Below, piece by piece: positions 23,580 to 31,341 of a stretch of DNA of 64,000 nucleotides (positions are counted from its first letter, which is position 1; every line of letters starts with the position of its first letter). Position numbers and translations under genes: made by a program. This stretch comes from JAWMQL01 sp033283165. Its GTDB lineage: Bacteria > Pseudomonadota > Gammaproteobacteria > Pseudomonadales > Halieaceae. Below the pieces are notes generated by a model that saw only the letters and a list, made by a program, of their open reading frames with translations, had not been told where the DNA came from and did not search any database. The stretch is taken from positions 186,001 through 250,000 of the forward strand of contig JAWMQL010000001.1 of the NCBI GenBank assembly GCA_033283165.1, written 5' to 3'.

Positions 23580-24801
23580 ACGGGTGATGCCGGCGCCGGG
23601 AGACCGGATGATCAACGACGCGCTGGGAATCGACTGGTCCAACTGGGACTATCCCAGCCACCTGGCCTACAGCCAGCGGGCCATGATCGACTTCTGGCCG
23701 ACAGAGGTGATTGCGGCACCAGACCTTGCCATTCCGCTGAAATACGCGGAGACAGCACTGGATCTGGAACAGATGCGGATTGCCGAACCGGGCACCGACC
23801 GGGTAATGAATGGTGCGCAACTGGTCGAGCGGCGTATCTACAACGACGCCCTGTTGATCATGCACCGGGGGCTCGTGATCCATGAGTCCTACCGCAATGG
23901 CATGCTGGATACCGATCACCATGTCAACCACTCCACCACCAAGTCGCTTACCACCCTGCTGGTCGGCCTCGCGGTAGAGGATGGTCTGGTGGACCTGGAT
24001 GCTCCGGTAACGACCTATCTGCCGGAGATGGCGGATATACAGAGCTGGCACCGGATCAGCGTACAGCAGGCCCTGGATATGCGCACGGGCCTGGCCTACC
24101 AGGAGCATTACGACGACCCGGACTGCATCTGCTGGAGCTACTTCCGCGCCACCGGCTATTACCCGCCGAAGCCGGAGACGCTACCGGGCTATTCCGCGTG
24201 GATCCATCGACACATGGCCGAGCTGGATTGCGAACCGGGATCGAAATTCAATTATGCCTCGCCCATCACCAATGCCCTGGGCCTGATCGCTGAATCGGTT
24301 TATGGCAAGCCGGTGGCGAACCTGCTGGAAGAGAAGATATACAGACACATCGGTGCGGAGAGCGAGGCCTGGCTCAACCTGGATCCCAGCGGTGTCGCGA
24401 TCACCGAGGGCCAGTTGAGCCTGCGTCTGCGCGACTTCGCGCGCTGGGCTTCCCTGTTTCTGAACCGGGGGAAAAATCTGGTGGGTAAGCAGGTAGTGCC
24501 CGCGGCGTTCATTGATGACATTGTGGTGCCCCGGGAAGAGTTGCGGTCCGCGTGGCAAGCGGGGGAATACGTCTTCATGGCCCCGGAGGGACAGTACCGC
24601 AACCAGACCTACGTACTCGACACCGACTGCACGCAGGTGGCAATGCTGGGAATTCACGGCCAGTTCGCCCTGATTGACCTGTCGCGGGAGCTGCTGGTTG
24701 TCGGCTATAGCTCCTACCCCAGCCAGGTGGATGGAATTTTTGGCGAGTCGTTGCCGTCGTTCTGGGAGGCTGTCCGTGGAGAATGTGCCGCTGGCCGCTG
24801 A
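23572..24801 (+). CDS. beta-lactamase-fold serine hydrolase
   Basis: This 409-residue protein is of the class C beta-lactamase/EstB/6-aminohexanoate-dimer hydrolase fold. The nucleophile motif S-T-T-K is in NHSTTKSLTTL (about residue 123), and the Tyr motif Y-A-S is in KFNYASPITN. No signal peptide is visible, so it is probably cytosolic. Members hydrolyse esters or amides, and several act on nylon-type linear amides. Here it lies within the run of amide hydrolases, overlapping the MFS gene, so amide or ester hydrolysis in the same pathway is likely. Confidence 0.82.
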   Translation: MVERVMPAPGDRMINDALGIDWSNWDYPSHLAYSQRAMIDFWPTEVIAAPDLAIPLKYAETALDLEQMRIAEPGTDRVMNGAQLVERRIYNDALLIMHRGLVIHESYRNGMLDTDHHVNHSTTKSLTTLLVGLAVEDGLVDLDAPVTTYLPEMADIQSWHRISVQQALDMRTGLAYQEHYDDPDCICWSYFRATGYYPPKPETLPGYSAWIHRHMAELDCEPGSKFNYASPITNALGLIAESVYGKPVANLLEEKIYRHIGAESEAWLNLDPSGVAITEGQLSLRLRDFARWASLFLNRGKNLVGKQVVPAAFIDDIVVPREELRSAWQAGEYVFMAPEGQYRNQTYVLDTDCTQVAMLGIHGQFALIDLSRELLVVGYSSYPSQVDGIFGESLPSFWEAVRGECAAGR

Positions 24802-24813
24802 AGACAATCGTTT

Positions 24814-24859
24814 GTCCACTATTGTCGCAACCACCACGGGAAGACAAGGTATAGTGGAC
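24814..24859. promoter_or_regulatory. nested inverted repeat upstream of malonyl-CoA synthetase
   Basis: GTCCACTAT (24814-24822) and ATAGTGGAC (24851-24859) form a perfect 9-bp inverted repeat. Inside it TTGTC (24822-24826) and GACAA (24843-24847) form a second one. GAAGACAA also occurs twice, at 24800 and 24840. It occupies most of the only sizeable gap in this operon and could be an operator for an internal promoter or an mRNA hairpin. Confidence 0.5.
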
Positions 24860-24893
24860 GGAAACAACATTCGTGATCTGGGTTTAGTTGACC

Positions 24894-26408
24894 ATGACCG
24901 GTTCTGAATACTCCAATCTGTACGCAGCCTTCGCGGACCACTTGCCGCAGGATCGCTTGGCAGTTTTAATGACCACCGATAACGGGCGGGTCTACACTTA
25001 CGAAGATGCCGAGCGTTTCTCGGCGCAGATGGCGAATTGCCTGATCCAGGCCGGTTTGAGCGCTGGTGACCGGGTCACCGTGCAGGTGGAAAAGTCGCCG
25101 GAGATGTTGTGGCTCTACCTCGGGGTGCTGCGCGCAGGGCTGGTTTTCCATCCCCTCAACACCGCCTACACGGAAGAAGAACTGGCGTACTTTCTCGAGA
25201 ACGCCGAGCCGGCGGCGGTGGTCTGCGACGAGTCCAGCGAGGCGATGTTCAACCGGCTGTGCCGACGCACCGGTGTGGCCCGACTGTATACACTCAACGC
25301 CGACGGCAGCGGTACGCTGGCTGCGGCGTCCGGTGCCTGCTCGCAGCAGTTCAACAACGCGAAGACGCGTGGCGAGGAGATGGCGGCACTGCTGTATTCC
25401 TCCGGCACCACGGGTCGACCCAAGGGCATCATGCTGTCTCACGACAACCTGATTGAAAATGCCCGGGTGCTGACAGCCTGCTGGGGCTTCACGGCGGATG
25501 ATTGCCTGCTGCACGTCCTCCCGGTATTCCACGTGCACGGCCTGTTTGTAGCCATCGGCTGTGTGCTGATGAGCGGTGCCAGCATGCGCTGGCTGGCGAA
25601 GTTCGACCTGGCGCAGGTGCTGGAGAACCTGCCGCGCTGCACGGTGATGATGGGCGTTCCCACCTACTACACACGGCTGCTGGCCGAGCCTCGCTTCGAT
25701 GCCGACACAGCGGCCAATGTGCGCCTGTTTGTTTCTGGTTCTGCGCCTTTGCTCACCGAAACCTTCATCGAATTCGAGCAGCGTACCGGCAAGACTATCC
25801 TCGAACGCTACGGTATGACCGAAACCGGCATGAATACCTCCAACCCCCTGCACGGCGAGCGTCGCCCGGGTACCGTGGGTTTTCCCTTGCCGGGGGTGAC
25901 GGTCCGCGTGGTCAATGGTGATGGTGTCGAGGTGCCGACCGGCGAGGTGGGAGACCTGCAGGTGAAGGGCGCCAACGTGTTCAGCGGTTACTGGAGGATG
26001 CCGGAGAAGACCGCGGAAGATTTCACCGACGACGGGTTTTTCAATACCGGTGACAAGGGGAGGATCGATGAGGATGGCTATGTCGCCATTGTCGGGCGCG
26101 CCAAGGACATGGTGATTACCGGCGGCCTCAATGTCTATCCCAAGGAAATAGAGCTGTTGATCGATGATATGGCCGGCGTACGGGAGTCCGCCGTAATCGG
26201 CGTCCCCCATCCGGACTTCGGTGAGGCGGTGACCGCGATCGTCGTTCTCGAGCCCGGTGCGACGCTGACAGCGCAGGATGTCATCGACCACGTCAAGGCT
26301 CACGCGGCCAACTTCAAGGTGCCCAAGGGCGTACACTTTTCTGACGCGTTGCCGCGTAACACCATGGGCAAGGTACAGAAAAACCTGCTCAGGGATCGCT
26401 ACGCCTGA
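24894..26408 (+). CDS. matB: malonyl-CoA synthetase (MatB-like AMP-forming ligase)
   Basis: This is a 504-residue ANL-superfamily ligase from ATG 24894; TTG 24888 in frame is less likely. The ATP-binding loop is YSSGTTGRPKG. The segments GVPTYYTRLL, LFVSGSAPLL, ERYGMTETGMNTSNP, YWRMPEKT and the end NTMGKVQKNLLRD match MatB very closely. The A8/A10 motifs, with a late Lys in MGKVQK, are intact. MatB activates malonate, or methylmalonate, with ATP and CoA. No malonyl-CoA decarboxylase gene is in the window, so the product may feed fatty-acid synthesis or a decarboxylase elsewhere. Its place after the amidases suggests malonate as an end product of the operon. Confidence 0.85.
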   Translation: MTGSEYSNLYAAFADHLPQDRLAVLMTTDNGRVYTYEDAERFSAQMANCLIQAGLSAGDRVTVQVEKSPEMLWLYLGVLRAGLVFHPLNTAYTEEELAYFLENAEPAAVVCDESSEAMFNRLCRRTGVARLYTLNADGSGTLAAASGACSQQFNNAKTRGEEMAALLYSSGTTGRPKGIMLSHDNLIENARVLTACWGFTADDCLLHVLPVFHVHGLFVAIGCVLMSGASMRWLAKFDLAQVLENLPRCTVMMGVPTYYTRLLAEPRFDADTAANVRLFVSGSAPLLTETFIEFEQRTGKTILERYGMTETGMNTSNPLHGERRPGTVGFPLPGVTVRVVNGDGVEVPTGEVGDLQVKGANVFSGYWRMPEKTAEDFTDDGFFNTGDKGRIDEDGYVAIVGRAKDMVITGGLNVYPKEIELLIDDMAGVRESAVIGVPHPDFGEAVTAIVVLEPGATLTAQDVIDHVKAHAANFKVPKGVHFSDALPRNTMGKVQKNLLRDRYA

Positions 26409-26435
26409 GCCACTCTCCATGGGGCCGGAATAATA

Positions 26436-27800
26436 ATGAACGAACGGCGATTCATCGACAGGTTGACTGCTCCACTCGTTCACTTTATGGAGCGCTATTA
26501 CCCGGACCTGTTCCTGTTTATTTTCATCATGACTTTCGTCACCTTCCTGTCGGCGTGGTGGTTCGCGGACTATCCGCCGCGGCAGATAGTCACCGACTGG
26601 GGCGGCTCGCTGCAGGATATCCTGGCCTTTTCCATGCAGATGGCGCTGATGGTCATGATCTCCCACGCCCTGGCCCACACGGATTCCGTGCAGCGAATTC
26701 TGCAGCGTCTCTGTTCCCTGCCGACCGGCCAGATCCAGGCTTACGGTTTCGTGGTGTTCATTACCGGCCTGATCTGCTTCTTCTCCTGGCCCCTGGGCAT
26801 TATCGCCGGTGGCATCATAGCGAGGAAGGTCGCGGAAAGTGCGCGCGAGCGGGGGATGAAGATCCACTACCCGCTGCTGGTGGCCGGGGCCTTTTGCGGC
26901 AATGTGATCTGGCATATGGGTTATTCAGCGTCGGCGCCGCTGTTCGTGGCCACCGCGGACAACAGCATGATAGAACTGCTCGGAGGGGTTATACCGGTTA
27001 CCGAGACCGTTTTCACCGCCTGGAACCTGGGGCTGGCCGCACTGGTACTGCTGGGCCTTTCCGCGCTCGCGGGCCTGCTGCGACCGCCGGACCACGAGGT
27101 GATTGAATTGCGAGTGGAGCCGGACGAATACAGGGAGGAGCCACCTTCCCAGACCGATTCACACCGCCCGGTAGCGAAGCTGGAGAACAGCCGACTCATT
27201 ACCGTAGTCGTCGGTCTATGCCTGGTCCTGTACCTGGGTTTCTGGTTTGCCGGCAGCGGGTTCGACCTCAACCTCAACGTGGTCAACTGGACCTTCCTGG
27301 CGTTGACACTCCTGCTGTGCCGCTCGGCCAAGCATTTCATGTACCTGGTGGAGCGCTCTGCGATCGCCGCCGGCCCGTTGATACTCGCCTACCCGTTCTA
27401 CGCCGGGATTATTGGCGTCATGACCGAGAGCGGCATGGCCTCCATGATGGCGGACTGGTTCGCCGGTATTGCCAGTGCACAGACCTTGCCCCTGCTTGCC
27501 TTCGGCTGTGCCATGGTCATCAACCTGTTCATTCCCTCCGGTGGAGCGCAGTGGATGGTGCAGGGCCCCATATTCGTTGAAGCCGCGCGGGAGATGGGGG
27601 TGGATTTGCCGCTGATAGTGATGGCTATCGCTTACGGCGACCAGTTGACCAACCTGCTGCAGCCGCTGCCCGCCATTCCCCTGCTGGCGCTGGCGGGTCT
27701 GCGCCTGAAGCACATCATGGGCTATTCTTTTGTATTCTTTTTCGCCGCCATGCTGATCCTCGGCAGCGGCTTCGCCCTGGTCTGTTTTGCCGCCGCTTAA
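26436..27800 (+). CDS. atoE: AtoE-like short-chain fatty-acid transporter
   Basis: This 454-residue integral membrane protein has about twelve transmembrane segments and resembles the AtoE short-chain fatty acid permease family. It has the family blocks HFMERYYPDLFLF, ICFFSWPLGIIAGGIIARK, HMGYSASAPLFVAT and PSGGAQWMVQGPI. A charged loop near residues 220-250 separates two halves. Directly after the malonyl-CoA synthetase, it may import malonate or another short carboxylate, or move one released by the amidases. It is the last gene of the operon and overlaps the converging decarboxylase stop by 4 bp. Confidence 0.85.
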   Translation: MNERRFIDRLTAPLVHFMERYYPDLFLFIFIMTFVTFLSAWWFADYPPRQIVTDWGGSLQDILAFSMQMALMVMISHALAHTDSVQRILQRLCSLPTGQIQAYGFVVFITGLICFFSWPLGIIAGGIIARKVAESARERGMKIHYPLLVAGAFCGNVIWHMGYSASAPLFVATADNSMIELLGGVIPVTETVFTAWNLGLAALVLLGLSALAGLLRPPDHEVIELRVEPDEYREEPPSQTDSHRPVAKLENSRLITVVVGLCLVLYLGFWFAGSGFDLNLNVVNWTFLALTLLLCRSAKHFMYLVERSAIAAGPLILAYPFYAGIIGVMTESGMASMMADWFAGIASAQTLPLLAFGCAMVINLFIPSGGAQWMVQGPIFVEAAREMGVDLPLIVMAIAYGDQLTNLLQPLPAIPLLALAGLRLKHIMGYSFVFFFAAMLILGSGFALVCFAAA

Positions 27801-29509
27801 GCCAGGGCTCGCAGTTCAGCGATAAACCCGTCCATCAGATTCCGGTTGCTGGCTTCATCGACCATGTAGGGGCTCATGATCACCATACGCACCACCATCA
27901 GGTGGTCGTCGTCCGCCTCGCCACCCCAGCCGGTGACCATGGCGTCGATCAGTTTGCGATAACTTTTGAGACCCAGGGAGGTGCGGGTAACCGCGAAGTT
28001 CGGGCTTTGCTGGAAGGCCGCCACCAGGCGCTCGCAGTGCTTGTTGACCCGGCTCAGTCCCTCGCCCGCCCTGGCGATGACGAAGCAGATGATGTTGGTG
28101 TCACTGGCGGGAACGATGTGGATATTCTCCACCTGTTCTGCCAGCTTCTGTTCGAACTCCCGCTTGCTGCGCAGGCACTGATTGAGAATGGCGCCGTGGC
28201 CGGAGGCATCCAGCGGCAGCACCCTGGAACTGAGCCAGACGGCCCCGGCCCCGGTAGCGGGACGGGACCCTTCCAGGGTGGTGGACCAGGTGGGGTAGTC
28301 CACGTCAGGTTGCTCGTCCAGGTAGGGCGCGTTGACATGGGAGACGGAGTAACTGCGCGGGTCGCGTACCAGGAAGGCGCCACAGGCGTAGGGCACGAAT
28401 CCCAGTTTGTGCGGGTCCAGGGTAATCGAGTCCACCTTTGACAGGGAGGAGAAGGCCTCGACTGCCGTCGCGTCCAGTTCACTGGGGCCGCCCCGGCAGG
28501 TCGTGCAGAAATAGCCGCCATAGGCAGCATCCACATGATGCCAGATATGGATGCCTTCCCGGTCGCGATACTCCCGCAACAGCTCATTGACCTTGTGGAC
28601 CGGGTCCACGGTGCCCAACTCCGTCGTGCCGGCGACGGAGACCGTCATCATGATCGGACGCTCCTGTGCCTTGGCGCGTTCGATGTTTGCCCTCAGGCTG
28701 TCGATACTGATGCGGCCGTCTTCGTCCAGGTCTATAGACCAGATCGCCTTCTCGCTGATACCGAACACGTTAGCGCTCTTTGGCCAGGAATAGTGTTTGT
28801 TGCCCGGCACCAGGATGACCGGCTGCGGGAAGTCCCGATGCAGCACGTCGCGGTAGTACCTGGCGATATCCCAGGGGCCCTGGACCACATAGCTGCGTTC
28901 CTTGAGATCATGGTTATCGATATTGTGATCCGCCTTGTGAGTATGGAACTCCGGCCAGCCCTGGTGAGCGAGTTGGAAGAAGTTCTTGTCGGTATGGCCC
29001 CCCTCCAGCAGCCAGGCGGCCATGGACAGCCAGTGATCCATACGGTAGCGGGCCCGCCAGAAGGCCTCGAAGTTGGCCAGGGTGCCACCCGAGGTGAAGT
29101 GACCCCGGGCGGACGTCGGGTCCAGGCCAATCATCTCCGCCAGGGTATTGATCGCCCTGGTCTCCAGGTAGGTGCCGGCCCTGGCGGTTTCCCAGGAGGC
29201 CAGGTTGGGATTGCAGAACAGCACGGAAATGTTGCCCACCAGGGCGGGAATGGATATATCGCTGACCATGTGCCCGAGGTAGCGATTGCTGAAGGTGGGG
29301 ACCTCCTTGTGCAGGATAGCGAAGAATTCCTCGATCCCCGCCTTCAACCGCTCGCGTTCCGGCTCACCGGGGGCACCGATGGGCAGTTCACCATCGGCGG
29401 CAAAGGTTTCGCGCCGATGTTGCAGGGTGCGTTGCAGTAATTCGTTCCAGAGATCGGCGAAAAAAGCCGCGTTCTCTCCGTGAGGACCTATAAAAAAGGA
29501 TTCCTTCAT
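27797..29509 (-). CDS. group II PLP-dependent amino-acid decarboxylase
   Basis: The protein has 570 residues. The PLP lysine is in TLDPHKLGFVPYACG and the cofactor-binding Asp/His region is in HVDAAYGGYF. The N-terminal part has NRYLGHMVSDISIPALVG and TSGGTLANFEAFWRAR, as in tyrosine, glutamate and aspartate decarboxylases of group II. It would turn an amino acid into an amine and CO2 in the cytosol. The substrate cannot be read safely; PanP-like aspartate decarboxylases and tyrosine decarboxylases are both possible. It diverges from the OYE-family gene, sharing an 18-bp palindrome that recurs at 54 kb. Its proximity to an amine dehydrogenase cluster in the same window is suggestive only. Confidence 0.85.
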   Translation of the reverse strand: MKESFFIGPHGENAAFFADLWNELLQRTLQHRRETFAADGELPIGAPGEPERERLKAGIEEFFAILHKEVPTFSNRYLGHMVSDISIPALVGNISVLFCNPNLASWETARAGTYLETRAINTLAEMIGLDPTSARGHFTSGGTLANFEAFWRARYRMDHWLSMAAWLLEGGHTDKNFFQLAHQGWPEFHTHKADHNIDNHDLKERSYVVQGPWDIARYYRDVLHRDFPQPVILVPGNKHYSWPKSANVFGISEKAIWSIDLDEDGRISIDSLRANIERAKAQERPIMMTVSVAGTTELGTVDPVHKVNELLREYRDREGIHIWHHVDAAYGGYFCTTCRGGPSELDATAVEAFSSLSKVDSITLDPHKLGFVPYACGAFLVRDPRSYSVSHVNAPYLDEQPDVDYPTWSTTLEGSRPATGAGAVWLSSRVLPLDASGHGAILNQCLRSKREFEQKLAEQVENIHIVPASDTNIICFVIARAGEGLSRVNKHCERLVAAFQQSPNFAVTRTSLGLKSYRKLIDAMVTGWGGEADDDHLMVVRMVIMSPYMVDEASNRNLMDGFIAELRALA

Positions 29510-29594
29510 GGCGGGAAAACTCCTCAGAATTCCAGGCTGTTCATTATAGACGTCTGCCGCGATGACGTAAGTTTGGCCCTGCCGCGCTTGTATT

Positions 29595-29612
29595 TATTTT
29601 AAATATAAAATA
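29595..29612. promoter_or_regulatory. operator-like palindrome TATTTTA-N4-TAAAATA, copy 1
   Basis: A perfect 7-bp inverted repeat with a 4-base spacer (AATA) lies 30 bp before the OYE-family start and 85 bp before the decarboxylase start. Both arms are identical to those at 54012 and 54112. TAAAAT within the right arm could act as a -10 box, so binding would block transcription. Confidence 0.75.
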
Positions 29613-29642
29613 ATATGTGGAGCACCAGGAGGAGATTCAATC

Positions 29643-31088
29643 ATGTGGAAGCCGCCCGAGCGCATCAAGTACAAACCCCTGGATGAAAGCTGGCCCAGTG
29701 CCGAGAGGGCGCAGGGATCCCGCCTGTTTTCACCGGTCGACGTAGGTGTCATGCAACTGGAACAGCGCACCTGGATTCCCGCCATGGTGCCCTGGCGTGC
29801 CAGTGACGACGGCTTTGTGACTGAAGACGTGCTCGACTGGTACGGCCGGTTCGCCCGGGGCAGGCCGGGTGCTATTGTGGTAGAGGCCACCGGTATTCGC
29901 GATGTGCCCAGCGGGCCCTTGCTGCGTATCGGGCACGACCGCTTTGTTCCGGGTCTGGAAAAGCTCGTCCAGCGGGTGCGGGAAGAGAGCGACGGTCATA
30001 CTCGTCTCCTGATCCAGATTATCGATTTTCTCGGAATTCGCCGGCGGCCGGAACAGGAGAAGTTTATCCGCCGTTTCCTGCGCATTACCGATGAGCACCG
30101 GAACAGACTCGGCGCCGGTGACCTGGATGACGAAGCCGTGCGCGAGCGCCTGCTGGAACTGGATGATGATACCCTGCGCGATATCCTCGATGCCCGTGAA
30201 TGGGAGGACCTGACCATCGGCCACCGGGAGCGGGTGACCGACCTGGAACTCGCGCATATCGCCGAACTGCCCCGGGTACTGCCCGGTCTGTTCGCCGCCG
30301 CCGCGCAGCGGGCGAAAACGGCCGGCTTCGATGGCGTGGAACTGCACTACGCCCATGCCTACACCATGGCCTCATTTCTCTCGGCTACCAACACCCGCCA
30401 GGATGGCTACGGCGGCTCCCTGGAAAATCGCCTGCGCCTGCCACTGGAGGTCTACCGCGAGGTGCGCAACACGGTGGGTGACGATTACGTGGTGGGCTGC
30501 CGCTTCCTTTCGGAGGAGTGCATCGAGCGGGGCAACCGGCTTGAGGAGACCCGGCAGATCGGGGTGGCGCTGGCGGCGGCGGGTATGGACTTCCTGTCCC
30601 TGTCCCGCGGCGGCAAGTTCGACGATGCCAAGCAGCCCAAAGTGGGGGAGGCGGCCTATCCCTACACCGGCGTCAGTGGTTTCGAGTGCATGCCCGGCTA
30701 CATCGCCGACGAGTTCGGGCCCTTCGGTCGCAACGTGGAGCCCACCGCCAGTATCCGCGAGGCGGTGCGCCAGGCCGGCCACGCCACGCCGATAGTGGTC
30801 GCCGGTGGCATGCACACTTTCACCCAGGCGGAGGCGCTGCTGGCCGATGACCGGGCTGATATCGTCGGCTTCGCCCGCCAGGCCCTGGCCGACCCGGACT
30901 GGTTCGAGAAGGTGCGCAGCGGCTGCGGTTGCCAGGTACGCCTGTGCGAGTACACCAACTACTGTGAGGGTCTCGACCAGAAGCACAAACAGGTAACCTG
31001 CAACCTGTGGGACCGGCTGCAACTGGATGAAGAGGGCGTCGCCCTGAGCCGCGATGGAAAGCGGCGGTTGGTGGCCCCGGACTGGTAA
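29643..31088 (+). CDS. OYE-family NADH:flavin oxidoreductase, 2,4-dienoyl-CoA reductase-like
   Basis: This 481-residue FMN TIM-barrel enzyme has the Old Yellow Enzyme signature HYAHAYTMASFLSATN followed by RQDGYGGSLENR, with the active-site His pair in HYAH. A late segment has four cysteines (C-G-C-x4-C-x6-C, then a fifth in VTCNLWD), in the region where 2,4-dienoyl-CoA reductase and BaiCD-type proteins bind a 4Fe-4S cluster; whether one forms here is uncertain. It is longer than simple OYEs because of an acidic, helical insertion at about residues 125-200, but lacks the C-terminal FAD/NAD domains of full dienoyl-CoA reductases. It probably reduces an activated C=C bond. A TATTTTA/TAAAATA operator lies just upstream. 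Confidence 0.83.
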   Translation: MWKPPERIKYKPLDESWPSAERAQGSRLFSPVDVGVMQLEQRTWIPAMVPWRASDDGFVTEDVLDWYGRFARGRPGAIVVEATGIRDVPSGPLLRIGHDRFVPGLEKLVQRVREESDGHTRLLIQIIDFLGIRRRPEQEKFIRRFLRITDEHRNRLGAGDLDDEAVRERLLELDDDTLRDILDAREWEDLTIGHRERVTDLELAHIAELPRVLPGLFAAAAQRAKTAGFDGVELHYAHAYTMASFLSATNTRQDGYGGSLENRLRLPLEVYREVRNTVGDDYVVGCRFLSEECIERGNRLEETRQIGVALAAAGMDFLSLSRGGKFDDAKQPKVGEAAYPYTGVSGFECMPGYIADEFGPFGRNVEPTASIREAVRQAGHATPIVVAGGMHTFTQAEALLADDRADIVGFARQALADPDWFEKVRSGCGCQVRLCEYTNYCEGLDQKHKQVTCNLWDRLQLDEEGVALSRDGKRRLVAPDW

Positions 31089-31341
31089 CACCCGGCGGAA
31101 AATTAAAGCGAGAGCTGCAAAAAAGGTTTATGCAAAATATTTATTTAATTTGTATATTTTTGATTGAATGCGCTGCCAAAGCGCCGGGGGCGAATTCTTA
31201 ATTAGTCAATTTTTCGCTTCTCCGTCAGTCAAGCCTTACAAGGAGAATACTGATTCAATAGAGGTGTAGCGGTTTTCGACGTGCTATTAACAATAACGAG
31301 CCGCCGACAACGAAAACAAGCACACTTCAGAGGGAATCTCC
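31089..31341 (+). promoter_or_regulatory. AT-rich leader region of the second sulfatase-linked TonB receptor
   Basis: This 253-bp stretch has no gene. It contains a markedly AT-rich block (about 31123-31165) that stands out in this GC-rich DNA, with a loose inverted repeat CAAAATAT...ATATTTTTG. I see no clean copy of the 18-bp palindrome and no obvious terminator after the OYE-family gene. The promoter of the receptor is presumably here. An AGAGGGAATCTCC ribosome-site region precedes ATG 31342. Confidence 0.45.
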
